From Nocardia sp. NBC_00565 (lineage in GTDB: Bacteria > Actinomycetota > Actinomycetes > Mycobacteriales > Mycobacteriaceae), in the NCBI RefSeq assembly GCF_036345915.1, contig NZ_CP107785.1:8060001-8124000 (forward strand): a stretch of 64,000 nt of DNA. Direction: 5' to 3'. Both the position numbers and the translations under genes were made by a program. Below the pieces are notes generated by a model that saw only the letters and a list, made by a program, of their open reading frames with translations, was not told where the DNA came from and did not search any database. Below, in pieces: positions 42,012 to 51,951 of this stretch; position 1 is the stretch's first letter, and the number at the start of each line of letters is the position of its first letter.

Positions 42012-43124
42012 TCAGAGGTTCTTCTGGATCCTGATCTGCTCGGTCGGAGCGTCATCTCCACCGCGGCCGGTCGGACCGCCGCGACGACCCGCGGGCGCGG
42101 GCGTGGACCCACCGCGAATGCCCAGGACCACACCGCCGATCAGCGCGATCGCACCGAGCACGCCGAACACGATCGGCAGGATCCGGCCGTAGAGCGACAG
42201 CTTGTCGATGTTCTCCTTGGCCACCGAGATCTGCGATTCGATGGTGTTCTCATCGAAGACCAGGTGCGACTTCAGCGCGGTGACATCGGGGTGGTCGCCG
42301 TTGCGCGCGTAGTACAGGTGGATCTGCTCGCCACCCTTTATCACGGTGCCGGTCTTCGGCTCGATCCACAGGTCGCGGGTGTCGGTGTAGAACCGGGTCA
42401 TGGTGACCGGCTCGTCGCCCTCGAGGCCCCACTTGGCCGCGGGCAGGCTCAGCTTGTTGGTCGGCGCCTGAATCACCTCCCACATGTTGGTCACCGGGAC
42501 CGTCATCTGGAAGTGGTAGACCTTCATGCTGTTGATCTCGGTCTCTTCGATGAACTTGGCGTCGTAGGACTTACGCGCGTTGACATCGAAGTACGGGTAG
42601 CTCTTCTTCTCGGTGCCGATCGGGAAGCGGTACTGCAGACCGGTGTGCTGCACCGGATCGGCGATGGACTCGCCTTCTTTGGTGGTGGTGACCGCGACGG
42701 AACCGTTGGGGTCCTTGCTGACCGGCGCGCCCGACACGCGGTCGATGGTGACCCGGTCGACGGTCGCGGTGAGCAGGCCGGTGTCGCCCTGCTTATCGAT
42801 GCGCCGCAGGGTCTGACCCGCCTGGACCGTCATCTCGGTGGCATCCGAGGGGTCCTCGACGGTGAGGAACCGCTGCGAAATCAGCGGCACATTGGTGTCG
42901 ATCTTGGCCGCGCCTTCCGGCGCACTGAGCGACTTCGAGTCCAGGACCAGGCTGTCCTCGCCCGGCTGGTTCGTCGCTATGGTGGTGATCTCGAGGTCGA
43001 GAGGAGTTTTCGCCAGTTTGCTGACGGTGTAGGACGGAATCATCACCGCGGCGACGATCAACAACGCGCCCAGACCCACGAGCAGGCAGGCCACCGTCCT
43101 TCTGGTTCCGGCACTCAGTGCCAT
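42012..43124 (-). CDS. DUF3068 (PorA-family-like) membrane-anchored protein
   Basis: From ATG 43124 (GAGGAGAG upstream) the 370-residue protein has one N-terminal helix, a long extracytoplasmic domain (about 35-320) and a C-terminal helix (ILPIVFGVLGAIALIGGVVLG). A Gly/Arg/Asp-rich cytoplasmic tail follows. This matches DUF3068/Rv0227c. The role is unknown; it is conserved in mycolic-acid bacteria between glycosyltransferases and the acyltransferase, so an envelope role is plausible. Confidence 0.88.
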   Translation of the reverse strand: MALSAGTRRTVACLLVGLGALLIVAAVMIPSYTVSKLAKTPLDLEITTIATNQPGEDSLVLDSKSLSAPEGAAKIDTNVPLISQRFLTVEDPSDATEMTVQAGQTLRRIDKQGDTGLLTATVDRVTIDRVSGAPVSKDPNGSVAVTTTKEGESIADPVQHTGLQYRFPIGTEKKSYPYFDVNARKSYDAKFIEETEINSMKVYHFQMTVPVTNMWEVIQAPTNKLSLPAAKWGLEGDEPVTMTRFYTDTRDLWIEPKTGTVIKGGEQIHLYYARNGDHPDVTALKSHLVFDENTIESQISVAKENIDKLSLYGRILPIVFGVLGAIALIGGVVLGIRGGSTPAPAGRRGGPTGRGGDDAPTEQIRIQKNL

Positions 43125-43351
43125 GCAAACTCTCCTCGTCGTAGAACACAGGTCTGTACGGCGAGTACTGCGGGCGCACCGCGGCACTCGTGAGCCCCGA
43201 CACTAACAGCCCGATGTCGTACCATGCGGTGCCGAGGCCGGATTAGACCCAGAAATCGCCCGAGTCTAACGCGAAATCTGAAACGTTGTGTTACCAGCTG
43301 TAGGACGACCCACTTGCGGGGTCGCACGAACGAAGCCGCAGACTGGTGCCG

Positions 43352-44548
43352 ATGACCGCCACCCTGCCCGCGCCGACAACCGATGCGCCCATCCGAGCGC
43401 GCGGATTCGTGCCTGCGTTGGAAGGTATGCGCGGTATGGCGGCGCTCGGCGTACTGCTGACGCACGTCGCGTTCCAGACCGGTGCGGCGAATGCGCCCGT
43501 ACTCGGCCGGATCTGGGGACGGTTCGATATGGCCGTCGCGGTGTTCTTCGCACTGTCGGGCTTCCTGCTCTGGCGTCCGCACGCCGCCGCGGCGCGCGGG
43601 CTCGGCACCGCGCCGTCGGTCGGCTACTACCTTCGGCACCGGGCCGCGCGCATTCTGCCCGCCTACTGGGTTGTGGTGGTGGCGGTTCTGGTCTTGGAGC
43701 CGAGCGCGGCGGACACCGCCGGCGTACGGGTGTGGCTGTCGAATCTGGCGTTGACGCAGGTGTTCGTGCCGCTGACCCTCACCGACGGACTCACCCAGAT
43801 GTGGAGCCTGTCCGTCGAGGTGGCCTTCTATGTGGTGCTGCCGCTGCTGGCGTTCGCGGCGGTGCGGTTGCGTGGCGACGCCGCGCGCTGGCGCATTCCC
43901 GCGATCCTCGCACTCGCGGCGGTAAGCATGACTTGGAACTTCATCCCGGTGCCGACGCCCGACGCCATCCACGCCGACAATTGGCTGCCCGGTTATCTGC
44001 CGTGGTTCGCTGCGGGCATGCTGCTCGCCGAACTCGTCGATAATAGGGATCGGCTATCGCCTAAGCTGCGGGTGCTCGCCAATCAGCCGGTGATGTGGAG
44101 TGTCGCGCTCGTCGCTTTCCTGTGCTCCGCCACCGATCTCGGTGGGCCCGCCGGACTGACCCGGGCCGAGCCGTGGCAGTACGCGGCCAAGATGGGTTTC
44201 GGCGCGATCATCGGTTTCGCGCTGCTCGCGCCGCTGGTGCTGCGTGCGCCGGGAGCTCGCCCACATCGCTGGCTGGAATCCTCGGTCGCCGCCACCATCG
44301 GGCGCTGGTCCTACGGCATCTTTCTCTGGCATCTCGCGGTGCTGACGGTGGTCTTCCCGATCTTCGGAATCCTGCCGTTCCGCGGCGATTTCGTGGTGGT
44401 CCTGATACTGACGATCGCGATCACGCTTCCGGTCGCCGCGGCCAGCTATGCCCTGATCGAGGAACCGGCGCGCCGCTTCGTCCGAGATCGCGATCGCGCG
44501 AAGGCCGCCAGCGCCATGTCGGAGCCGAGCGGCGAAACAGTCCGCTGA
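43352..44548 (+). CDS. Acyltransferase family membrane protein (OafA/YrhL type)
   Basis: The 398-residue protein has about ten transmembrane segments. The family start is LEGMRGMAALGVLLTHVAF with the catalytic His in LLTHVAF; FFALSGFLLWRPHAAAA follows. CAGACT ends 7 nt before ATG 43352 (leaderless; GTG 43346 is an alternative). It transfers acyl groups to extracytoplasmic sugars or lipids. It corresponds by order to Rv0228. Its neighbours suggest decoration of a cell-wall glycan. Confidence 0.9.
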   Translation: MTATLPAPTTDAPIRARGFVPALEGMRGMAALGVLLTHVAFQTGAANAPVLGRIWGRFDMAVAVFFALSGFLLWRPHAAAARGLGTAPSVGYYLRHRAARILPAYWVVVVAVLVLEPSAADTAGVRVWLSNLALTQVFVPLTLTDGLTQMWSLSVEVAFYVVLPLLAFAAVRLRGDAARWRIPAILALAAVSMTWNFIPVPTPDAIHADNWLPGYLPWFAAGMLLAELVDNRDRLSPKLRVLANQPVMWSVALVAFLCSATDLGGPAGLTRAEPWQYAAKMGFGAIIGFALLAPLVLRAPGARPHRWLESSVAATIGRWSYGIFLWHLAVLTVVFPIFGILPFRGDFVVVLILTIAITLPVAAASYALIEEPARRFVRDRDRAKAASAMSEPSGETVR

Positions 44549-44673
44549 CGCGGTTCGCGCGCACGCCGTGATCGGCTCGGATGCGCCGCGGACGAGTTGA
44601 TCGATGCTCCGACGTCTGCCGGGCGTCCGGCCTGCCGAATCGTATGTATCACAGCTGATGGGTCGCATGACGG

Positions 44674-45171
44674 TCAGTCGAGTTGGCGGCGGATGTCGAG
44701 GAGATGGTGCCGCAGTTCGTGGAGTGTGTGCAGGGCCAGCCAACTCAGTGGACGTTGCTGCCGCTCGGGAAAGTTGTAGATGAGCGTGCGATCCCAGTCG
44801 GCGGGTGCCAACCGATCGAGCACATTGGCGAACAGCAGCGCCGCATCGCCGAGTTGCCGGGCCACGTCCGACGGCTGCTGATCGGCATATCCGTCGTGCT
44901 CGACGCGTTCATCGCGACCCATGGGCTCGAGGGTCGGCGTATCGGCGCGACGTGCGAGCAGCACCCGTTCGCGTTGTGCGAGCAGGACATCGCGCATATG
45001 GCACGCGTACTCCAACGGGGACCACACCTCCGGTGCGGTTCGCCGCCGGAGTTCCTGGTCGTCACGCCGAAGCAGTGCGGCGTACTCCGCCGCGCGGACC
45101 TTCGTCAGCGCCGAAATCTCGGGCACCAACGCCGGTTCGTATTCGAATCCGCACTCCGCACAAGCCGTCAC
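44674..45171 (-). CDS. DinB-like protein with N-terminal CxxC
   Basis: The 165-residue protein has a four-helix DinB/YfiT fold, with metal His in EYACHMRD and the HTLHELRHH cluster. An N-terminal MTACAECGFEYEP gives a CAEC pair that could bind zinc. TAGCGT ends 7 nt before GTG (leaderless). DinB proteins are mycothiol-dependent or other thiol transferases in actinobacteria; the substrate is unknown. It converges with the acyltransferase gene; the 125-bp gap between shows nothing clear. Confidence 0.88.
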   Translation of the reverse strand: MTACAECGFEYEPALVPEISALTKVRAAEYAALLRRDDQELRRRTAPEVWSPLEYACHMRDVLLAQRERVLLARRADTPTLEPMGRDERVEHDGYADQQPSDVARQLGDAALLFANVLDRLAPADWDRTLIYNFPERQQRPLSWLALHTLHELRHHLLDIRRQLD

Positions 45172-45297
45172 CTATCCGACGCTAGCAATCGGATTCGCTC
45201 CATAAGAACCATCGACGGTTGCTGGGTTCGAGACACCCATCGGACCGCAGGTGCGTGATTTGTCGCTGCTGAGCGCAGGTTGTCGAGCGGCGGCTCG

Positions 45298-48200
45298 CTA
45301 CCTGCGTGGGCGGCGCGCCGGCAGCGTGGCAATACCCACCGCGACAACGGCGAGCAAGGCGGGCAGCTGGACCCACAGCGAGCCGCCCACATATCCGCCC
45401 GCGGCACGCCATGGTCCGGTGGAGAGGGCGGCGATAGCCGCGGCGGTGCCCAGACCCGCCACGGCGGCAAGGACTTTCGGCGTCACTCGCGGGACGAAGC
45501 GGACCGCGGCGAGAGTGATCACAGTCAGTGCGGTGCCGACCGGCCCGGCGATCACCGTTGCGACAGCGCCGATTCCGAGCGCACCGAGGATGCGGTTGCC
45601 CCAGGTGGACGGCGGCGAGTCCGCGGTGTAGTCGTCTGCCACAGCGGGGGATTCGGCGGCGTGAGTCGCCGCTTCGGCTGGTGCCGGCGTAGCTGCGTCA
45701 TCACCGGGCGATCGACGGGCTGAGTCGTCGCGCGCATCGGTGGCGGGGCTGGAGCGAAGCAGGGGATCGCCAGTGGTGACATCCGGATTCGGAGCAGGGC
45801 GCGTAGCGGAGTCGGGGGCTGTCGTCGGCTTGGAAGCGCTCTGGCGATCGCTCGCATCGGGATTCGGCCTCGGCCCAACGGCTACCGGGATACGGCGCGT
45901 GCCGGCTCGGCGGGGGATGGCGAGGAGGACCAGCGGGATGAGTAGTAGCAGGCCGCCGAAGATGCTGAGGCGGTACCAGCGGTCGAGAGGGAACGAGACG
46001 GTGATCGGACCTGACTGTGTTGCGGGATTCGATCGGGTGGCGGCGCTGTCCGGCAGCAGCCAGCCTTGCTGCCAGCCGTTGACCACGATCGGTTCCGGCT
46101 CGCCGCCATCGGCGAAGCGTGCCCGCCAGCCGACGTTGGTGCTCAGCGGCAGCACGAGGAGCTGGTTCGGTGGCGTCGCGCGATCCGGCTGCGGCGCGGT
46201 GGGCGGGTCGAAATCGGTGCGGTTCAAGCGAAGTCGGTCGACGAAGAAGAGATCGGTGGGCGCGACCGTCACATCGGCGCGTCCCTGGGGCACCGCAATG
46301 TCGAGGACTCCGGTTTCGCTCGCTTCCGAATCCGGGGCACCAGTCGAATCCGGGGTACCTCCCACTTCCTGAGGGACTTCCGAATTCGCGCACACGCGAG
46401 CGGGAACCGGTGCGCCGGAACGTAATTCATCGGCGGTCGCAGTGACGGTCGTGTGGACGAAGCGTCCTCCGAGTGCGATGGTCGGCCCTTTTACGCACGG
46501 AATGGTGATGAGCCGGTCCGGCGCGGCAGGCGCGGGATACTCCGGCCCGAGCACCGACACCTCGGCAAGACCAGGTGGCTGCTCGACCGCGAAACCGAGT
46601 GCGGTGCGATCCAGCACCGGCTTCCAGGTCTGAATGCTTAGTTCGATGCGATCGGTCACCGTGGGCTGCAACGAGATTCGGGTCGTGGCGTCGGGCTCGA
46701 GCTCGCGAATCTGCGGTCCGTTGCCCAGGTTCACCGCGACCGAGAGCGGCTTGGCGGGCAGCCCGCCGAGCGACGGTGTCAGGTCCAGCCCCGTCACCAG
46801 TGCGGGTTCGGGCAATTCCAGGGTGAGCGTCGGTTTGCCGCCCGCCGGATTCCGCACCGAATCCTCCGGAGCCGTCCAGCTCGTGCGCGGATCCCCATCG
46901 GTCGCCGCGAAGGCGGAACCACGCAGGTCGCCGACATCGGCCTTACCGCGAGCCACCGCGCGCGAATGGTCGGTGAGCAGTGCCTCGAGCGCGGGCCCCT
47001 GTCGCGTACGCACGGTCAGTTGCGGCGCGACGGTCACCGGCTGCGGCACCGACAACGTGCGCTCGAACGCCCCGGGTTCTTCCGGCGCGAGGGCCAGCCC
47101 TTTACTGCACCGCACCCGGTCCAGCGCATCGAAACACGCACTGCGCCCCGGAAATTCCTGACCGAGATCCCAGGCACGAACCGGAGCGCCCGCCGGAGTT
47201 GGCGGCAGCACGGTCCGATGTCGGATATCGACCCGCACCGGTGCCCCACGGACGGTGTAATCGTCCAAGGTCAGGTCGCTGATCCCGAATTGCCCACCCC
47301 GCGTGCCGTCTTCGGTGCGGATGGCGGTGATCGTGAGCCAGTCCGTTTTGCCCGCGGGCAATGAAATCGATACCGACGCACCCGGTTCGGAAATCCGGGC
47401 GGAAACGCTGCCCTGCGCGGTCCGCACCTCCACCCACTTCACCCGATCGCCGATCGCCGCCGCACTGGTGGACAGTCGCAGCAGCCCGGAGTTGATCGGT
47501 TGGTCGAGATCGAGCCGAAGCCATTGTCCCAGTGCGTGTTCGGTGCCATTGCTGATCCACGCGGTCGACGGATCGCCATCGACGACGGCGGCGGTCGAAC
47601 TGCCCGGTGCGGATCCGCCCAACTGGGTTGCGTCGGCCGCCGAACTGGACGCGGTGATCGTCGCGCCCGACCATTCCCCGCGCACCAGATCCGCTCCGGG
47701 AACCGGATAGTCGGGTACCAGATTGTGCGTGCGGCGCGCGTCGTCCGGGGCGCGCAGTGCCGAATTGTGATTGTCCACCCGGCCGAAGTCGGACTCTCTG
47801 GCCATCGGCGTATCCGTGACGGTCAACGGCCCGATCGGCAGTCCGGCCGCGGCCGCGTCGGATGCGAGCAGTCTCGGCGTATCCGTCGACGCGGAATCGC
47901 GGTGCAGCCGTTCGAGCACCTCGGGACCACCCTGCACCATCGGAACCTCGGCCAGGGGAACCGTGTACGCGCCCGGGAACGAGGTCGGAGCGCCTGTGCC
48001 ACTGCGTATTTCGATAGGTGTGCCCGGCGGCCGCGCCTGGACCCGATAGATCTCGATCGCCGGGTAGGCGGGCCGCAGGTCACCGTCGGCGACCAGGCCA
48101 TCGGAGATGACCATCGTCTGGATGGGATTGCCGAATTCGGCCACCTTGGTCAGTCCTGGTGAGCCGTCGATCGCCTGATGCGCCAACATCGGCCGGGTCG

Positions 48201-49905
48201 AACGCGACGTCTCCGGGTCGAGATCGTTGCGCAACACCAGGATTCCGATGCCCTGATCGGCCAGCGTCGCGGCGAGTCCGGCCGATGGTCTGCCGTCGGC
48301 GATCAACCGCTGCACCGAATCCATCGCGCGGATGGTGCCCGGCGGGTTCAGCGGCACCGCATCGCGGATCGCCCAGGGTGTGCTCGCGAGCGCCTGCAGC
48401 GGCTCGTCGCGGGTCAGCCCCCACACCTGGCTGCCGAACGGTGCACCGGGTACTACCAGGGCGCGGGTGTCGGAGGCGTTATGGGACAACCACTGTGCGG
48501 TCTGCTTCCAGTACCCGGGCACCTCGTCGTACGCACCGCGCGGCGCGAGTTTTCCGGTCCAGGCCAGCGAGGTGGACAGCGCGAGCGCGGTGAGAATCAA
48601 GGCGGCGACCGCGACCGACTTATCGCGTTCGGGATGGGCGAAGGCACTGCGCCACACCGGCATCGGCACGGACGCGGGCAACGGCACCTTGGTCAGCGCA
48701 TGGGCGAGGCCGAGCACCAACGGGATTCGGATCAACGGCTCCAGCTTGTGCACATTGCGCAGCGGCGCACCCCCGGAATCCAGGAATACCCGCACCGAAT
48801 CCGCGAACGGCCCGCTCAACTCCCCGACATATCCGGCGCAGATCCCGACCAACCCGACCAGCAGAATCAACGCGAGCCGTCCGCGAAACGGCATGGACCG
48901 CATCGCCAACCCGGCCATCCCGGCCGCCGCGAGCAATCCGGTGGCCAGCACCGCCGCGGGCTGGGTAACCAGCACCGCGCCCGCGATCCGCTCGGGCGAG
49001 ACGAACGGTGTCCAGCTGTCGGTGCCACGCAGCACCTCACCCAGGGACGCCCACTGCGTGGTCACTCCCGAGGATTCGATGTAGTCCAGAAACGGCGGGC
49101 TGACCTTGCCGAGCAGCAGCAGCGGCACCGCCCACCAGAACGTGGCCAGTACCAGCAGTGGAATCCAGGCTCGGGTGAATCGCCACCACCGCCTGTTCGG
49201 CTTGTACGACGCCCACCACAACAGCGCGGGCAGGAATGCCGCCACTGTCGCCACCGCATTGACCGCGCCCATCAACGCCAGGGCCAGCGCACTCCCCGCG
49301 GGCGAGGCCGCACCACCGCGTTTGCGATGTCGATAAGCGGTGCCCAGCGCGGCGGGCGCGAGCAGCACCCAGGGCGCGAGCACCATCGGCAACGTCTCCG
49401 ACGAGATCGAACCGAGCGTGGTCAGCACCCGCGGTGACAGCGCGAACGCGGCCGCCGCCACGATCCGGGAGCCGCGACTGCCGATGCCGAGCGCTTCGCA
49501 GAGCCGGACGATGCCCCAGAACCCGGCGAGCAGCAATAACGCCCACCAGATTCGCTGGGTCACCCAAGCGGGCAGACCGAGCACATGTCCGGCCGAGAAG
49601 AACGCGCCGTGTGGAAAGAAGTACCCGTAGGCCTGGTTCTGCACCTGGCCCATCGGAGCCTGGCTGCTCCACAGGTGCGCGGCGCGTTCGAGGAAACCCA
49701 GCGGATTTTGCGCCAGGTCGTATTTGGTGTCGGCGACGGTGAATCCCGGCGCCTGCAGAAAAGTCAGCAGGAACGCCGCGACCACTGTCCCGGCGAACCA
49801 GCGTCTACCCAGCGGGGCGCTACTGTGCTGACGCGCCGCGCCGGAAGAACCGAGCGAGTCGGTAGATGAAGCGGAGGTCAGCGGATCAGCGGCTGCCGTA
49901 CTCAA
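45298..49905 (-). CDS. aftD: Alpha-(1->3)-arabinofuranosyltransferase AftD
   Basis: The 1535-residue GT-C enzyme builds arabinan of arabinogalactan and lipoarabinomannan, using decaprenyl-phosphoryl-arabinose in the periplasm. It has N-terminal transmembrane helices with the acidic loop FTVADTKYDLAQNP, further helices to about 450, then a long extracytoplasmic part with F5/8-type carbohydrate-binding modules (near 760-900 and 1010-1100). A C-terminal helical anchor ends it. The TTG start overlaps the DUF2613 gene by 20 bp. Order and length match Rv0236c. Confidence 0.95.
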   Translation of the reverse strand: MSTAAADPLTSASSTDSLGSSGAARQHSSAPLGRRWFAGTVVAAFLLTFLQAPGFTVADTKYDLAQNPLGFLERAAHLWSSQAPMGQVQNQAYGYFFPHGAFFSAGHVLGLPAWVTQRIWWALLLLAGFWGIVRLCEALGIGSRGSRIVAAAAFALSPRVLTTLGSISSETLPMVLAPWVLLAPAALGTAYRHRKRGGAASPAGSALALALMGAVNAVATVAAFLPALLWWASYKPNRRWWRFTRAWIPLLVLATFWWAVPLLLLGKVSPPFLDYIESSGVTTQWASLGEVLRGTDSWTPFVSPERIAGAVLVTQPAAVLATGLLAAAGMAGLAMRSMPFRGRLALILLVGLVGICAGYVGELSGPFADSVRVFLDSGGAPLRNVHKLEPLIRIPLVLGLAHALTKVPLPASVPMPVWRSAFAHPERDKSVAVAALILTALALSTSLAWTGKLAPRGAYDEVPGYWKQTAQWLSHNASDTRALVVPGAPFGSQVWGLTRDEPLQALASTPWAIRDAVPLNPPGTIRAMDSVQRLIADGRPSAGLAATLADQGIGILVLRNDLDPETSRSTRPMLAHQAIDGSPGLTKVAEFGNPIQTMVISDGLVADGDLRPAYPAIEIYRVQARPPGTPIEIRSGTGAPTSFPGAYTVPLAEVPMVQGGPEVLERLHRDSASTDTPRLLASDAAAAGLPIGPLTVTDTPMARESDFGRVDNHNSALRAPDDARRTHNLVPDYPVPGADLVRGEWSGATITASSSAADATQLGGSAPGSSTAAVVDGDPSTAWISNGTEHALGQWLRLDLDQPINSGLLRLSTSAAAIGDRVKWVEVRTAQGSVSARISEPGASVSISLPAGKTDWLTITAIRTEDGTRGGQFGISDLTLDDYTVRGAPVRVDIRHRTVLPPTPAGAPVRAWDLGQEFPGRSACFDALDRVRCSKGLALAPEEPGAFERTLSVPQPVTVAPQLTVRTRQGPALEALLTDHSRAVARGKADVGDLRGSAFAATDGDPRTSWTAPEDSVRNPAGGKPTLTLELPEPALVTGLDLTPSLGGLPAKPLSVAVNLGNGPQIRELEPDATTRISLQPTVTDRIELSIQTWKPVLDRTALGFAVEQPPGLAEVSVLGPEYPAPAAPDRLITIPCVKGPTIALGGRFVHTTVTATADELRSGAPVPARVCANSEVPQEVGGTPDSTGAPDSEASETGVLDIAVPQGRADVTVAPTDLFFVDRLRLNRTDFDPPTAPQPDRATPPNQLLVLPLSTNVGWRARFADGGEPEPIVVNGWQQGWLLPDSAATRSNPATQSGPITVSFPLDRWYRLSIFGGLLLLIPLVLLAIPRRAGTRRIPVAVGPRPNPDASDRQSASKPTTAPDSATRPAPNPDVTTGDPLLRSSPATDARDDSARRSPGDDAATPAPAEAATHAAESPAVADDYTADSPPSTWGNRILGALGIGAVATVIAGPVGTALTVITLAAVRFVPRVTPKVLAAVAGLGTAAAIAALSTGPWRAAGGYVGGSLWVQLPALLAVVAVGIATLPARRPRR

Positions 49906-50053
49906 CGTTGTTGAGTAGCGAGGAGTCGGAGTCGGTGCGCTCGATATCGGGCCGTGTGTTCTGCTGCACTGCCACCGTGATCACGAACACCGCGATCACG
50001 CCCAAAACGGCGCCGGCGACCGCACTCGCAACACCAGGGACAGCAAACTTCAT
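49886..50053 (-). CDS. DUF2613 small membrane protein, AftD neighbour
   Basis: The 55-residue peptide (ATG 50053 with GGAG 7 nt upstream) has a single hydrophobic helix (VPGVASAVAGAVLGVIAVFV) and a short polar C-terminus ending VEYGSR. It matches the small Rv0236A-type protein that always precedes aftD in mycobacteria. The overlap suggests translational coupling and a role in AftD assembly or stability (inference). Confidence 0.85.
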   Translation of the reverse strand: MKFAVPGVASAVAGAVLGVIAVFVITVAVQQNTRPDIERTDSDSSLLNNVEYGSR

Positions 50054-50178
50054 CGCGGCACTCCAATACGTCGATGCAGGCATATTCTGGGCCAACCTAG
50101 CAGGGCCGCCCGCAAAGTCGTACGTTCAGGCCACCAATAGCCGGATCGAATATCCGGGCACTGTGCCAAATGACCGGT

Positions 50179-51273
50179 TCAGCTGGTCGGAACGGCGCAG
50201 TGCAAGCTGCCGAGCAAGGTGCGCAGCTTGGCGCTGGTCTCGTCCAATTCGGCATACGGGTCGGACGCCGCGACAATGCCGCCGCCGGCGAAGGCCCGCA
50301 GCGAGCGACCGTCGGCGGACAGTTCCGCGCTGCGGATCGCGACCACCCACTCCCCGTCGCCGCGCGCGTCACACCAGCCGACCGCGCCGCCGTAGAAGCC
50401 GCGCTCCTCTTCTATGTGGGCGATGGCGTCGAGGGCGAGATTTGTCGGCGTGCCGCAGACCGCGGGGGTGGGGTGCAGCCGAATCGCCAGGTCGAGCGCG
50501 GTCGTCGCGGGATCGCGCAGCCGGCCGGTGATCGGGGTGGCGAGGTGCCAGACCTCGTGCGTATTGATCAGCTGCGGGCCGTCCGGAATGGTGAGTTCCG
50601 CGCAGACGGGCTCGAGCACCGCCCTGATCCACTCGATGACGAACGCGTGCTCGTCACGATTCTTGGTGCTGGCCAACAACTCTCGCGCCTGCGCGGCATC
50701 GGCGTCCGGATCGGCCAGGCGCGGTAGCGTGCCCGCCAGCGGACGCAGCGAGACGGTCGCGCCGTGGCGCGCGACCAATACCTCCGGGGTGGCGCCGACG
50801 AGGGTCGCACCGGGCCGACCGGCGGCCGTCAGGTCGACCGCGAAGACATTCGCATGCGGATGCCTGGTCAGCAGATGTCCGGCGACCACCTCCGGATCCA
50901 GCGTGTCATCGGCCTCGGCCAGTACCGATCTGGCGGCGACGACCTTGCGCAATGGTTGCGCGGCGTCGTTCAGTTGCTCGACGAGTTTCGTCACCCGCGC
51001 GATATGCTCTGCCGGACTGGGTATTTCGGTGATCACCCGGACAACGGGCAGTTCGGGCAGTGCCGCGGGCCGCCATGGTCCGGCGGTGCGTTGTGCCTGT
51101 TCGGGCACGCTCAGCGCGGCCGGGTTCCGGGGATCGAACGGCAACGCCCCGACGATCAACTCCGCGTTCCCATCCCGCAGCGCCGCCACCGCCCGGGTCG
51201 CATCGTCGAATGCGACCCGGGTCCCCGACGCACGGACCACGCCATCGGGCTGGGCGAGTAAGAAACCGTTCAT
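50179..51273 (-). CDS. Isochorismate synthase (chorismate-binding family)
   Basis: The 364-residue protein has the chorismate-binding core: KVVAARS, ASTKNRDEHAFVIEWI (catalytic Lys/Glu region), LHPTPAVCGTPTN, GFYGGAVGWCDARGDGEW and AGGGIVAASDP. This fits conversion of chorismate to isochorismate for menaquinone or siderophore synthesis. The closest call is EntC/MenF; a salicylate synthase would be longer. It has no pathway neighbours here, so the product use is undecided. Its upstream TAGGGT and GAGGGATC support ATG 51273. Confidence 0.9.
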   Translation of the reverse strand: MNGFLLAQPDGVVRASGTRVAFDDATRAVAALRDGNAELIVGALPFDPRNPAALSVPEQAQRTAGPWRPAALPELPVVRVITEIPSPAEHIARVTKLVEQLNDAAQPLRKVVAARSVLAEADDTLDPEVVAGHLLTRHPHANVFAVDLTAAGRPGATLVGATPEVLVARHGATVSLRPLAGTLPRLADPDADAAQARELLASTKNRDEHAFVIEWIRAVLEPVCAELTIPDGPQLINTHEVWHLATPITGRLRDPATTALDLAIRLHPTPAVCGTPTNLALDAIAHIEEERGFYGGAVGWCDARGDGEWVVAIRSAELSADGRSLRAFAGGGIVAASDPYAELDETSAKLRTLLGSLHCAVPTS

Positions 51274-51330
51274 GATCCCTCGACCCTAGCCCCGCAAACC
51301 CGTCGCCAGGCCGACCGAGCGACCCAGATC

Positions 51331-51810
51331 TCAGCGACGGGGCTCCTTGCCGGGCGGCACCATGAGTACCGGGCGGTGGCAGTGCTTGAGCACGGCGTCG
51401 GCGACGCTGCTGTGCATCAGGGCGCGAATGCCGGTCGCGCCGCGGGTGCCCGCCACGATGATGTCGACATCGAGGTCGTCGGCGGTTTCGACGATGGCGT
51501 TCCAGATCGTCGTCGTGCATTCGGCGGTGCGCGCCTCGGCGTTGAGTCCGGCGAGTTTGGCCAAGCGCACGCCCTCGGTATTGATGGTGCGGGCATCGAC
51601 GTAGGCGACGTCCTCGATCTCTTCGTCGGGCACCCATTCCGGCTGCATCACACCGGAGAGCCCGGATAATCGGGCGGCTTGGCGCACCATCGGTTCCCAC
51701 GCGGTGAGGACCACGGCTCTGTTCGCGGAGAGGAACCGACCGGCGTATTCGATGGCCCGCTTAGCGTTCTCGGATCCGTCATAGGCGATGAGCATTAGAT
51801 CGCACGGCAC
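51331..51810 (-). CDS. Universal stress protein
   Basis: The 159-residue UspA fold starts DLMLIAYDGSENAKRAIEYA. The ATP motif G-x2-G-x9-G-S/T appears as GTRGATGIRALMHSSV, with the second Gly pair replaced (SS), so ATP binding may be weak. AGGAGG sits before GTG 51810. Function is in stress survival; targets are unknown. Confidence 0.92.
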   Translation of the reverse strand: MPCDLMLIAYDGSENAKRAIEYAGRFLSANRAVVLTAWEPMVRQAARLSGLSGVMQPEWVPDEEIEDVAYVDARTINTEGVRLAKLAGLNAEARTAECTTTIWNAIVETADDLDVDIIVAGTRGATGIRALMHSSVADAVLKHCHRPVLMVPPGKEPRR

Positions 51811-51951
51811 GATGACCTCCTGGTGGGAGTCACATGGCTACGCCACCAACATACTCCGGGCAACCTCGCCCCGATGCGTTGCCGCGCGCGGATAATCGGC
51901 TGCGAAATCGGATCGAAGACCGTGTGCCACCGATACGACTGCGGGAGCGCG

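Noticed and set aside
48178..49437. A 419-residue plus-strand frame
   Set aside because: It is antisense to aftD, low complexity and His/Arg/Gln-rich, a high-GC artefact.
45298..49905. aftD as two genes or a frameshifted gene
   Set aside because: The frame is open throughout, and both the N-terminal helices and C-terminal domains fit a single AftD of about expected length.
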